A DNA stretch of 64,000 nucleotides, taken from Ruminiclostridium papyrosolvens DSM 2782. GTDB lineage: Bacteria > Bacillota > Clostridia > Acetivibrionales > DSM-1351. Numbering within the stretch: the first letter of the stretch is position 1; the number at the start of each line of letters is the position of its first letter. Location of the stretch: contig NZ_CP119677.1 in NCBI RefSeq assembly GCF_029318685.1, forward strand, positions 1,302,001 to 1,366,000, given 5' to 3'. The position numbers were made by a program, and so were the translations under genes. The notes beneath the pieces were generated by a model, which saw only the letters and a program-made list of their open reading frames with translations, made no database searches and had not been told where the DNA came from. This document shows positions 18,897 through 27,312 of this stretch, piece by piece.

Positions 18897-19427
18897 ATGA
18901 ATAGTAAAAAAATGCTGGCGGAGTCGCTAGAGAAACTGCTGATGAAAAAGAACCTTGATGACATTCCGGTCAGTGAAATTGTAGTAGGAACATCTCTCTC
19001 CCGTAAGACCTTCTACCGTCACTTTAGAGATAAATATGACCTTGCAAGCTGGTACTTTGCCCAATTTTACGAAGCCAGTTTTGGTCGTATAACGACTGGA
19101 CTTACTTGGGAGGAGGCATTATTGCACTATCTCGACATTTATCAGGAAAAATATATTGTCTTAAAAAATGCTTATGCAAGCCGTGATGTTAACGGCCTTC
19201 GTGCTTATGATATTTCAGTTACGAAAAAAACATATGAGAAATATTTGACAATTAAGGGTGCTGATATCAATTCAGAGACAATGCGCTTTGCAATAGATAT
19301 AGCTTCTTGTGGTGGTACTGACATGGTTATCAAGTGGCTGCTTAGCGGAATGAAAATGGAAAAGGGCAAACTGGTCTGCTTACTTAAACAAACTTTACCA
19401 AACGATATTTTAAAATATATTGATTGA
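18897..19427 (+). CDS. TetR/AcrR family regulator
   Basis: A 176-residue regulator with an N-terminal TetR helix-turn-helix (SKKMLAESLEKLL, then VSEIVVGTSLSRKTFYRHFRDKYDL). The C-terminal ligand or dimer domain resembles the DhaS-like TetR group. ATG 18897 gives the usual domain start; an ATG 48 bases upstream adds non-conserved residues. It may regulate the GNAT gene just before it, but no clear palindrome is seen nearby. Confidence 0.88.
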   Translation: MNSKKMLAESLEKLLMKKNLDDIPVSEIVVGTSLSRKTFYRHFRDKYDLASWYFAQFYEASFGRITTGLTWEEALLHYLDIYQEKYIVLKNAYASRDVNGLRAYDISVTKKTYEKYLTIKGADINSETMRFAIDIASCGGTDMVIKWLLSGMKMEKGKLVCLLKQTLPNDILKYID

Positions 19428-19430
19428 TAG

Positions 19431-19464
19431 AAAGTCACAAAATGACACATATGTGACTTTTTGT
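19431..19464 (+). terminator. Terminator after the TetR gene
   Basis: AAAGTCACA pairs with TGTGACTTT around a 12-base loop, followed by T-rich sequence. A third GTGACTTT copy follows directly. Confidence 0.75.
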
Positions 19465-19547
19465 GACTTTACCTTTACTGATTCCTCTATTACAATTAAA
19501 TAAAACTAAATTATGCAAAAGTTATGAAAGGAAGAAGTAGGTCAGTT

Positions 19548-19770
19548 TTAATCATTCAGAGAGCATCTGGTTGGTGAGAAGGTGCAGATGAACTGGTTCG
19601 AATACATCCTGGAGCTGCTACCTGAATTGATAGTAGGGTCTGATGGGTACGCCCGATACAGCGTGTGAGTGTCTTTGCACTCGATGAGGGGAATTTTGTG
19701 AAGAATTTCCGAGTCAGAGGTGGTATCGCAATGTCTGCCCTCTGTTCCAATTGGAGCAGGGGGTATTTAT
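19548..19770 (+). promoter_or_regulatory. T-box riboswitch specific for tRNA-Tyr
   Basis: A classic T-box leader about 220 bases long before tyrS. The specifier in the Stem I loop reads TAC (19603-19605) within GAATACATCC, a tyrosine codon. The antiterminator bulge TGGT (19721-19724, in AGAGGTGGTATCGCA) matches an ACCA tRNA end. A terminator (GCCCTCTGTTCC with GGAGCAGGGGG, then T-rich) precedes the gene. Uncharged tRNA-Tyr should allow tyrS transcription. Confidence 0.93.
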
Positions 19771-19801
19771 ATTTTAAGCATTTGGAAAAGGAGATGTTAT
19801 A

Positions 19802-21025
19802 ATGAAAATTTACGATGAACTTGTAGCCCGTGGCTTAATTGCCCAAGTTACCGACGAAGAAGAAATTAGAGAACTTATTAATAGTGGCAAAGCAACATTT
19901 TATATCGGATTCGATCCAACTGCGGATTCTTTGCATGTTGGCCATTTTATGGCACTATGCCTTATGAAACGCTTGCAGATGGCTGGAAACAAACCTGTAG
20001 TCCTTTTAGGCGGCGGAACTGGCTACATCGGTGACCCGTCCGGCCGTACTGACTTGCGTTCTATGATGACACCTGAGACAATTCAGCATAATTGCGATTG
20101 CTTTAAGAAACAGATGGAAAGATTCATTGAATTCGGTGATGACAAGGCAATTATGGTTAACAATGCAGACTGGCTCTTAAAGCTGAATTACATTGAATTA
20201 CTTCGTGATGTAGGAGCTCACTTCTCTGTAAATAATATGTTACGTGCAGAATGTTATAAGCAGAGAATGGAAAAGGGTCTGTCTTTCTTGGAACTCAACT
20301 ATATGATTATGCAATCCTACGATTTCTATTATCTATATCAGAATTATGGCTGTAATATGCAGTTTGGTGGCAACGACCAATGGTCTAATATGTTGGGCGG
20401 TACTGAACTAATTCGCCGTAAGTTAGGCAAAGATGCCTATGCAATGACTATTACACTATTAATGAATTCTGAAGGGAATAAGATGGGAAAGACTGCAAAA
20501 GGTGCTGTGTGGCTTGATCCCAATAAAACCACACCTTTTGAATTCTACCAGTATTGGCGTAATGTTGGTGATGCTGATGTTCTAAAGTGCATACGTATGC
20601 TTACCTTCTTGCCACTTGAACAGATTGATGCAATGGACAAATGGAAAGGTAGTCAACTAAATGAAGCTAAGGAAATTCTGGCGTATGAACTGACTAAGTT
20701 GATTCATGATGAAGAAGAAGCCCAAAAAGCAAAGGACGCTTCTCATGCTCTCTTTGCAGCTGGAACTGATGATTCACACATGCCAACTACTGAAATTGAA
20801 GTAGAGCATCTTGTCGATGGTGTTATAGGTATTTTGGATTTGATCACGGCGTGTAGATTAACGGCTTCTAAGAGTGAAGCAAGACGTCTGATTCAACAGG
20901 GCGGTATATTTATTAATGATGCAAAAGTTGAATCCATTGATTGTAATATTACTTCGAAACAATTGAAAAACGGTGTTAAAATACGTAAAGGAAAGAAAAC
21001 TTACCATAAGGTTTTGATAAAGTAA
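19802..21025 (+). CDS. tyrS: Tyrosyl-tRNA synthetase
   Basis: A 407-residue class I aminoacyl-tRNA synthetase that charges tRNA-Tyr. The HIGH signature is HVGH in DSLHVGHFMAL, and the KMSKS equivalent is GNKMGKTAKGAVW. The C-terminal S4 RNA-binding domain (SKSEARRLIQQGGIFIND) is complete. AAAAGGAGATG precedes the ATG. Controlled by the tyrosine T-box just upstream. Confidence 0.97.
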   Translation: MKIYDELVARGLIAQVTDEEEIRELINSGKATFYIGFDPTADSLHVGHFMALCLMKRLQMAGNKPVVLLGGGTGYIGDPSGRTDLRSMMTPETIQHNCDCFKKQMERFIEFGDDKAIMVNNADWLLKLNYIELLRDVGAHFSVNNMLRAECYKQRMEKGLSFLELNYMIMQSYDFYYLYQNYGCNMQFGGNDQWSNMLGGTELIRRKLGKDAYAMTITLLMNSEGNKMGKTAKGAVWLDPNKTTPFEFYQYWRNVGDADVLKCIRMLTFLPLEQIDAMDKWKGSQLNEAKEILAYELTKLIHDEEEAQKAKDASHALFAAGTDDSHMPTTEIEVEHLVDGVIGILDLITACRLTASKSEARRLIQQGGIFINDAKVESIDCNITSKQLKNGVKIRKGKKTYHKVLIK

Positions 21026-21506
21026 AGAATTAATGATAAATATTATAAGGTTTAGAAAACATTGAAATATCCAATTTACTATGCTTAATATGCCGAATAG
21101 GCAATTTGCAGTTATTTTAACTGAATATAACAGACCAGTCCACGTTGTTAGCAACACATGGTTTTTTGGATGAGAAGCATACTGCGGCGAAAATATTTAT
21201 TTGTTTCGCCGCCCTAAAACTGCAGATTAGCGAATATAATCCATATTTGGTTTAGTATAGTTAATAAGCATTTTTATACGAATATAGATTAATCGCCTTT
21301 GTAAGAGGGCTATTTTTGGCAAAGAATAATGTTATGTATACCTTGTTAACCTTAGAAATTTTAGAAAACACAAAATTTGGGAAACTCCCATTTATCCTAA
21401 ACGTCCTTGATACATAATTGATAATTTGCCATAAACCTTCTCCAAATTTCGTATTGGCATAGTCCATTTTTTCACAGGCTCTATCTTTACAAATTATTGA
21501 TTAATC
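21026..21506. other. Intergenic region, no convincing gene
   Basis: About 480 AT-rich bases between tyrS and the convergent TIGR03943 gene. It holds a perfect 9-bp inverted repeat (GCGGCGAAA at 21184, TTTCGCCGC at 21204), unusually GC-rich for its surroundings and without a T run; it could serve as a tyrS transcript end. A 68-codon minus-strand reading frame at 21261-21467 has no ribosome site or recognisable product. Confidence 0.6.
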
Positions 21507-22280
21507 TTAATAGGGATAAACGTATTCGTTTTCTGGTTTTATTGTATTTTCTACTTTGTCAGCTTTAATTGCAGGAGTTTTTTGACCTTTATAATCAATT
21601 GCCTTTATAGTACCGGTTACTTTTATCCAGCTATCTTTTTTCAGCTCAGATGCTTTTACGTATTGGCACAATAATCCCATTGGCTGTAGGTCGGCGGTAC
21701 AACATGCCATCATCAGCCTTGCCGGAACAAACTCGTTTTCTCTTAATTCTTTATCCTTAAAAACAAACCCTATAATCTCAATTTTTTTGCCTTCATATTT
21801 ACTCATGTTGGTGTAGATTTCCTCTATCCATTGTACAAAATTATTATCCCTTACAAAAATAGTATCGTCTTGAAGCTTTAAAGCACTGTCCGTTGTATCA
21901 GGAACTGTTTGTACAAAATCTGTTGTGGAGGAACTTTGGCTGTTGTCTGTATTTGTTAATGTAACATCGCCAAAAGCCATAGAAGTTGAGTTCATTGATT
22001 TTGCGGGAAGTGAAAATGCCATGAAGAGGGGTAACAGAAAAAACAAATATGGTGTTAAGCTGACTTTCCTTCTGGGCTTAAAAATGTCCCGGCATAGGAA
22101 TAATGAAATAATAACCATTACTACGATGCAAAATTTAACATATGGCACAATACGAGGATTCACATAGAGCTGAATCTTTCCAGTATGTATGATTATAAAG
22201 AAAAATAATGCAAACCCTAATAGAATAAATATTTTTAACACGGCATCAAGGTTTACCCTGTTTGAGCGAGATATGAGCAT
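21507..22280 (-). CDS. TIGR03943 family putative permease subunit (YcgQ-like)
   Basis: A 257-residue membrane protein with three to four N-terminal helices and a soluble C-terminal domain (IEIIGFVFKDKELRENEFVPARLMMACCTADLQPMGLL) typical of TIGR03943/YcgQ. These proteins pair with YcgR-like permeases, as here, where it follows the permease gene by 6 bases. A metal-related transport role is inferred from the CobW partners. The conserved CC in MMACCTAD may bind metal. Confidence 0.88.
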   Translation of the reverse strand: MLISRSNRVNLDAVLKIFILLGFALFFFIIIHTGKIQLYVNPRIVPYVKFCIVVMVIISLFLCRDIFKPRRKVSLTPYLFFLLPLFMAFSLPAKSMNSTSMAFGDVTLTNTDNSQSSSTTDFVQTVPDTTDSALKLQDDTIFVRDNNFVQWIEEIYTNMSKYEGKKIEIIGFVFKDKELRENEFVPARLMMACCTADLQPMGLLCQYVKASELKKDSWIKVTGTIKAIDYKGQKTPAIKADKVENTIKPENEYVYPY

Positions 22281-22286
22281 AAGAAA

Positions 22287-23885
22287 TCATCCTCCGTAAA
22301 ATAATACTGAAATTAATAGAAAAAATGAAAGAACAATTAAGGCCAATACAAATATAACAAAAACCAAATTTATGACAAACTGTTTTTTAAAGTTTCCAAG
22401 CAGCATCAGAAGGTTTTTTACATCAAGCATTGGCCCAACTATCATAAAGCCCATCACTGCCCCCATAGGAAACTGATTAACAAAGGTTCTGGCAATAAAG
22501 GCGTCCGAGGTTGAGCAAACGGACAGCAAAAATGCTGATAACATCATGATAATCAACGAAACTATATTACCGCCGCCTATATTTGATAATATGTCTTTAG
22601 GTAGTAATGTCTGTACCATACCGGATAAAAATGCACCTATAATGAGAAATCGCCCTACTTCAAAAAATTCTGCACCTGCATGTCTGAAAATTGCATCAAC
22701 TTTTCCTGTAAAGCCGTTAGTAACAGTACTGTCCCCACAATAACCACATCGGCACATAATGCTATCTAAGCTATTTAAGGTTACTGACTTTTCCTCTGAG
22801 AAAAATAAAAAGGTCATTCCAACAGCTAAAGCAATAAAAATACCCAGAAACAGCCTGAAAAATACGATTGAAGGCTGTCCGGGAAAAGCATAAAATGTCG
22901 AGGCTATAACAAGGGGATTAACAATTGGAGCAGCAAGCATAAAGGTCAGTGCCGTGGGAAGGGGAACTCCCTTTTTTACAAGCCTTGCAGCTATTGGAAC
23001 AATCGCACAGTCACACACAGGGAAGAGAAAGCCTGCAAAGATTGCAACTATAAAGCCAATTCCGTTTTTCTTGGGAAAAAATTTAACGATTCTTTCATTT
23101 GAAACAAAAACCTGTATGATTGATGAAATAATAACACCAAAAAGTATAAAGGGGAAAGCCTGAATTAAAATACTCAAGAAGACGGTATTAATCACTTGAA
23201 ACCGTGAGAGGTCAATAGCTGCCAACTTAAAATCTAACGTCATTAAAACAGTATGGGTAAAGTATCCGACAACCAAAAAGAAAAATACCGCAAATAATAT
23301 ATCGGAAGGTTTTCTCTGTTTTATGAGTTTATGCTCCTTATGCTCTAAGGAGGAGTTTCTGACGATTTCCGCCGTTTTATTGATTGCTTTAAGCGTTCTT
23401 TCCACATTAGTTAACTGTGTTTTTGAATACCCTTCTGAATTATTCAGAATAATTGTATCAGAATTAGAGATTTGCTCAATAAGAATTGACCCCATATTGT
23501 TCATAAAAACGTCAAAGGTTGCAGCATCAATCATATGTACTATTGTTCCTATAACACAGTTCTTCCTGATGCTGCGCTCATTAAGTATATTTAAAAGGTC
23601 TTCAAGCTTTTCCATTCCATTATGCTCAATAATAATTCTTTGTGGCAGATGTTTTTTGATAACCTCACTGATATAATTGCTGTCAAAGCTGCTATTCTTA
23701 ACTACGCTCTTTAAATATACATTTTTTCCCTCTATAATCTGATTATCAATTTCTATTTCTCCTGTTTCACATTGAAGGATTACAATCCTGCCTTTTGAAA
23801 GTCTGTAACTTTCAAGTAGCTCATTTATAAAAGTAGTTTTACCTGAGCCCAAAAAACCTGTAACTATGTCTATTTGTGTTTTCAT
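22287..23885 (-). CDS. CobW-like GTPase domain fused to UPF0718/YcgR-type permease
   Basis: A 532-residue fusion. Residues 1 to about 190 resemble a CobW/P47K GTPase (GFLGSGKTTFINELL Walker A; IIIEHNGMEKLEDLL), but the GCxCC metal motif of the family is absent. The rest has eight or more membrane helices of the UPF0718/DUF318 permease family, with FPVCDCAIVPIAARL and CSTSDAFIARTF motifs and an MCRCGYCG loop. It lies 14 bases after the free-standing CobW gene. The substrate is unknown; a metal or metal complex is likely from context. Confidence 0.85.
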   Translation of the reverse strand: MKTQIDIVTGFLGSGKTTFINELLESYRLSKGRIVILQCETGEIEIDNQIIEGKNVYLKSVVKNSSFDSNYISEVIKKHLPQRIIIEHNGMEKLEDLLNILNERSIRKNCVIGTIVHMIDAATFDVFMNNMGSILIEQISNSDTIILNNSEGYSKTQLTNVERTLKAINKTAEIVRNSSLEHKEHKLIKQRKPSDILFAVFFFLVVGYFTHTVLMTLDFKLAAIDLSRFQVINTVFLSILIQAFPFILFGVIISSIIQVFVSNERIVKFFPKKNGIGFIVAIFAGFLFPVCDCAIVPIAARLVKKGVPLPTALTFMLAAPIVNPLVIASTFYAFPGQPSIVFFRLFLGIFIALAVGMTFLFFSEEKSVTLNSLDSIMCRCGYCGDSTVTNGFTGKVDAIFRHAGAEFFEVGRFLIIGAFLSGMVQTLLPKDILSNIGGGNIVSLIIMMLSAFLLSVCSTSDAFIARTFVNQFPMGAVMGFMIVGPMLDVKNLLMLLGNFKKQFVINLVFVIFVLALIVLSFFLLISVLFYGG

Positions 23886-23899
23886 AAAATAAACTCCTC

Positions 23900-24877
23900 T
23901 TAGGCTTTAACCTGAAACAGATTATAAAGTTCATCTTTTTTTAAGTTTTTTCCGATAATACACAAGCTCCCTGTGTAATTGGCTTTTGTGTTTTTTATAT
24001 CAAATTCTCCGGGAACATAATCAAACTGAACCCATTTATTCTGAGCTAACTGCAGTATACCCTTAGCCCTTAATATTGCTCCGAAAAGCTTTTCATTTTC
24101 CAGAGCCTTAATTTTTGTATTTAATTCTTTTTCCTCAAATATTTTAGGTGTTTCTATTCCCCAGACATCAAAGACCTCGCTTGCACTGTGATTATGGGAG
24201 TGTTCATGGTGACAACCGCATTTACAGTCTTTGTGATGAACATGTGTGTCAGTTAGTTGATGTACTAAGGAAACCGATGTATCCTGCTCAGCTACAGATA
24301 TGATATGCTCTGAAGGAAGAGCTTCCCAAGGTGTTGTTATAATATTTGCACTAGGATTTGATTCACGAATAGAAGCTGCAATAGCTTCCAGCTTCTTGTT
24401 ATCTACCTTCTGAGACCTGCTTAAAATAATAGTTTTGGCATGATTAATCTGGTTTTCAAAGAATTCACCAAAGTTTAATTTATACATTTGGTACTTTAAT
24501 GCATCTACAACGGCTATTAGCATGTTTATTGTTAATATTTCTTGTAGTTTTGGTGTATCGCAAGCTTTTATAACATCCGACAATTTACCTACCCCTGAAG
24601 GCTCAATAATAATCCTGTCAGGCGTATATTTCATAATGACTTCTTGGATTGCTCTGGTAAAGTCTCCGACAAGGGTACAGCAAATGCAGCCGGAATTAAT
24701 TTCCCTGACTTCGATGCCGCTATTTTTAAGAACACTGCCATCAATACCCACTTCTCCAAATTCGTTTTCAATTATCACAACTTTTTCAGTATGTAATTTT
24801 TCTTCCAGCATCTTTTTTATAAGTGTGGTTTTGCCTGCACCTAAAAACCCTGAAATTATATCAACTTTTGATTTCAT
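23900..24877 (-). CDS. CobW-family GTP-binding metallochaperone
   Basis: A 325-residue COG0523 protein. Walker A is GFLGAGKTTLIKK, the metal motif is NSGCICCTL (CxCC), and IIIEPSGVGKL follows. A His/Cys-rich insert (residues about 210-232, HHKDCKCGCHHEHSHNH) points to zinc, cobalt or nickel binding. Such proteins deliver metals in a GTP-dependent way, often under zinc limitation. First gene of a three-gene minus-strand operon with a large palindrome upstream at 24995. Confidence 0.93.
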   Translation of the reverse strand: MKSKVDIISGFLGAGKTTLIKKMLEEKLHTEKVVIIENEFGEVGIDGSVLKNSGIEVREINSGCICCTLVGDFTRAIQEVIMKYTPDRIIIEPSGVGKLSDVIKACDTPKLQEILTINMLIAVVDALKYQMYKLNFGEFFENQINHAKTIILSRSQKVDNKKLEAIAASIRESNPSANIITTPWEALPSEHIISVAEQDTSVSLVHQLTDTHVHHKDCKCGCHHEHSHNHSASEVFDVWGIETPKIFEEKELNTKIKALENEKLFGAILRAKGILQLAQNKWVQFDYVPGEFDIKNTKANYTGSLCIIGKNLKKDELYNLFQVKA

Positions 24878-24897
24878 TATCTAATCCTCCATGGGCT

Positions 24898-24928
24898 AAA
24901 AGGTTTGCATAATTTAGACAAACCTTTT
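24898..24928. repeat. Inverted repeat before the CobW operon
   Basis: AAAAGGTTTG pairs with CAAACCTTTT around 11 bases, within the 5' untranslated region of the CobW operon. It contains GGTTTGCAT, shared with the palindrome at 24995, so both may be sites for one regulator; on the plus strand it could also end transcription. Confidence 0.5.
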
Positions 24929-24994
24929 TATAATTCTATTATAAATTAATGAAATTTATTATTATTTTGCTTTAAAAGCTTAAGCATTTAAAAA

Positions 24995-25023
24995 ATGCAA
25001 ATGCAAATGGTTTGCATTTGCAT
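24995..25023. promoter_or_regulatory. 29-bp palindrome, candidate operator of the CobW operon
   Basis: Two perfect 13-base arms, ATGCAAATGCAAA and TTTGCATTTGCAT, separated by TGG, lie between the CobW operon (minus) and a methyltransferase gene (plus). Each arm repeats the unit ATGCAA or TTGCAT. The size and symmetry suit a dimeric repressor, possibly a metal sensor. Confidence 0.6.
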
Positions 25024-25163
25024 AAAATTATACACCTTTTTTTGAAATAAAAAAACATTTCCGCAAAAAAATATATTTTTATATAAAGTTAAATAGAAAA
25101 TGCTTTATACCATATTCTGTTATAATATATTGTGAAAAAGAATACTGTTTAGGAGAATGACTT

Positions 25164-25796
25164 ATGCTTAAATATGAAGAAAAATTTCATTTTGATAAGA
25201 ACTATAAAAAGTTGCAGAACGGTGGTTTTGTACATAAAGCAATTGCGCTTGTATGGGGAATAACAGGATATGTTCTGCTGTATTATCTTTTTAAATATAT
25301 ATTCAATTGTATTGGGGATTTTCAGCCTTGGAATAACTTCAAGATATTGCTTAACATTGGTGACGTGAAATTAATAAAAAGTGATTTGGCATACTTTGTA
25401 TGGGGACTTATTATAGCCTGTTATGGCACAATAAGATTATCAAAAATTACATCTCAAAATCACAGTGCAAAAAATAAAGAAAACAGTATCCCCCACAAAC
25501 TGCTGACGACGGGCTACTATACAAAAGTTCGGCATCCCATGTATGGAACATTTATCATTCTAGAGGCAGGTTTTCTGCTTTCACTTCGTTCATTTACCGG
25601 AATGATAATTGCACTGATAGTGGTTATGGTTCAATACGTAAATGCCGGTTTTGAAGAAAAAAAACGGCTCATCCCAATCTTTGGAGAAGAGTATAATCAG
25701 TACACAAAAAAAGTCAGCCACAGGTTGTTGACAAGGCCTGAGATTATAGTCTTAATATTAGCTTTACTACTGAGTGGGGCGGGATTCATTAATTAA
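25164..25796 (+). CDS. Isoprenylcysteine/phospholipid methyltransferase-like membrane protein
   Basis: A 210-residue membrane protein of the ICMT/PEMT superfamily: TTGYYTKVRHPMYGTF and EEKKRLIPIFGEEYNQY are the cofactor-binding signatures, with about four membrane helices and one more at the C-terminus. These enzymes transfer a methyl group from S-adenosylmethionine to lipids or thiols. Substrate unknown. It is a single gene, divergent from the CobW operon. Confidence 0.82.
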   Translation: MLKYEEKFHFDKNYKKLQNGGFVHKAIALVWGITGYVLLYYLFKYIFNCIGDFQPWNNFKILLNIGDVKLIKSDLAYFVWGLIIACYGTIRLSKITSQNHSAKNKENSIPHKLLTTGYYTKVRHPMYGTFIILEAGFLLSLRSFTGMIIALIVVMVQYVNAGFEEKKRLIPIFGEEYNQYTKKVSHRLLTRPEIIVLILALLLSGAGFIN

Positions 25797-25819
25797 CCTT
25801 AAAAATAATTAGCTTATTC

Positions 25820-26440
25820 TTATAATGCATTGATATATTCATCCCGGAAAAGATAGCGACTTAGCATCTGTATCAGCTCTTTTATTATAGCTGCTTTATC
25901 ATAGGGGATTTCATAAAACTGTACTTCATGTATGACAGCCTCAATGCATGTCTGCAGTATAAAACTGACTGTATCAAGGTTTGTTATTCTTAAATAATTC
26001 TCATATTTCTGCAACAATAAAAGTATTTTTTCTGTTGCAATGGCACGGTAATTATCATCCAATTTTCGAAATTCTGCATTTTGATAGGACAAGGAAGTTA
26101 TTTCTCTCTGAAAATTGGTCATATATGTGTGTCCCTCCATAATCAGATTTACATATCGCTCTAGTAGCACAATAGGAGAATCAGAGGGAGAAAGAACTTC
26201 AGGCGTAATCTGACTGAGAATTTTCGTGTATAAGTCACCTACCAGCTCATCATAGATAGCTTTCTTATCAGAAAAATAGTTGTATAGAGTTCCAATAGAA
26301 ATACTGGCGCTTTTGGCAATTTCGTTGGTACTTACATTATGGTATCCTTTTTCTGAAAAAAGTTTTATTGCCACATTTTTGATTTTTTCTTTTTTTTCTT
26401 GACTGCGCTTTTGTACAGGCTTACGTACTTCTCTTTCCAT
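25820..26440 (-). CDS. TetR/AcrR family regulator of the adjacent ABC exporter
   Basis: A 206-residue TetR regulator with a clear DNA-binding domain (KIKNVAIKLFSEKGYHNVSTNEIAKSA split by the turn, then IGTLYNYFSDKKAIYDELV). It is divergent from an ABC exporter operon, and the shared intergenic region has two copies of a 16-bp palindrome, ATGAGTA-N-TA-N-CTCAT, which are its probable operators. It would repress the exporter until an inducer binds. Confidence 0.9.
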   Translation of the reverse strand: MEREVRKPVQKRSQEKKEKIKNVAIKLFSEKGYHNVSTNEIAKSASISIGTLYNYFSDKKAIYDELVGDLYTKILSQITPEVLSPSDSPIVLLERYVNLIMEGHTYMTNFQREITSLSYQNAEFRKLDDNYRAIATEKILLLLQKYENYLRITNLDTVSFILQTCIEAVIHEVQFYEIPYDKAAIIKELIQMLSRYLFRDEYINAL

Positions 26441-26512
26441 TTATAGTTTACCTTTCTAATTATCATGAAATATTTATTGTTGATAGTGTAGCATAGTACT
26501 ATTAAAAAATAA

Positions 26513-26528
26513 ATGAGTAATAACTCAT
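26513..26528. promoter_or_regulatory. Candidate TetR operator 1
   Basis: Perfect-arm palindrome ATGAGTAATAACTCAT just upstream of the exporter promoter and 73 bases from the TetR start. Confidence 0.65.
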
Positions 26529-26535
26529 ATTTTTG

Positions 26536-26564
26536 TTGACAAGGCAGTTAGCCAATGCTAACAT
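26536..26564 (+). promoter_or_regulatory. Promoter of the ABC exporter operon
   Basis: TTGACA, 17-base spacer, TAACAT. The spacer and -10 contain a GTTAG-N6-CTAAC box and TetR-type palindromes lie on both sides. Confidence 0.78.
26547..26562. promoter_or_regulatory. GTTAG-N6-CTAAC box in the exporter promoter
   Basis: GTTAGCCAATGCTAAC has the same arms as five boxes at the feo genes and overlaps the -10 element, so a DtxR-type regulator could repress this promoter. Confidence 0.65.
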
Positions 26565-26569
26565 AAAAC

Positions 26570-26585
26570 ATGAGTACTAGCTCAT
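26570..26585. promoter_or_regulatory. Candidate TetR operator 2
   Basis: ATGAGTACTAGCTCAT, the second copy of the operator-like palindrome, covers the likely transcription start. Confidence 0.65.
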
Positions 26586-26610
26586 GTTACTAAAATAATG
26601 GAGGTTTTAT

Positions 26611-27312
26611 ATGAGTTTTATTAATTTTAGTCATGTTACAAGGGAATATAAATCAGGGGTAAATGTAATAAAAGCATTGGATAATGTAAGTCTTTCCATT
26701 GATAGTGGCCACTTTACTGTTATTTTGGGGCCATCTGGTTCGGGAAAATCAACATTACTAAACTTACTTGGGGGAATGGATTATGTTAGTTCCGGGGAAA
26801 TCCAGGTGGGAAAACGTCAGGTTTCTAGTTTGAATGAAAAGGAAATGACTATATACAGAAGGGAGGATATTGGATTTGTTTTTCAGTTTTACAACCTGAT
26901 TCCAAACCTTACGGCTTTTGAAAATGTAGATATTTCCTCTAAGCTTTCAAAATCCCCAATACAAGCAAATGATGCGTTACAGGCTGTTGGTTTAAGTTCA
27001 AGGGCAAATAATCTGCCGGCTCAGATGTCCGGTGGTGAATTACAAAGAGTCTCAATTGCCAGAGCACTTTGCAAGAATCCAAAACTCTTACTTTGTGATG
27101 AACCTACAGCTGCACTAGACAGCCAGAATGGAAAAATGATATTGATAATCCTTCAGTCAATGGCAAAGAAATATGGTAAATCTGTTGTACTTGTCACACA
27201 TAATGCAGCAATAGCACCCACAGCAGATAGATTAATCCGATTGAAGGATGGTAAAGTGCAAGAAATTGTAGATAATACCAATCCGTTATCAATGGAGGAG
27301 GTGGAGTTGTGA
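26611..27312 (+). CDS. ABC transporter ATP-binding protein (LolD/MacB type)
   Basis: A 233-residue ATPase. Walker A GPSGSGKST, Q-loop FVFQFYNLIPNLT, signature MSGGELQRVSIARAL and Walker B LLLCDEPTAALD are intact. The FQFYNLIPNLTAFENV segment is typical of LolCDE/MacB-like exporters. It overlaps the permease gene, so the two form one exporter. Ribosome site GGAGG before ATG. Confidence 0.95.
   Translation: MSFINFSHVTREYKSGVNVIKALDNVSLSIDSGHFTVILGPSGSGKSTLLNLLGGMDYVSSGEIQVGKRQVSSLNEKEMTIYRREDIGFVFQFYNLIPNLTAFENVDISSKLSKSPIQANDALQAVGLSSRANNLPAQMSGGELQRVSIARALCKNPKLLLCDEPTAALDSQNGKMILIILQSMAKKYGKSVVLVTHNAAIAPTADRLIRLKDGKVQEIVDNTNPLSMEEVEL

Noticed and set aside
21261-21467. Minus-strand 68-codon reading frame
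   Set aside because: No ribosome site, no recognisable product, AT-rich composition like the surrounding non-coding DNA.
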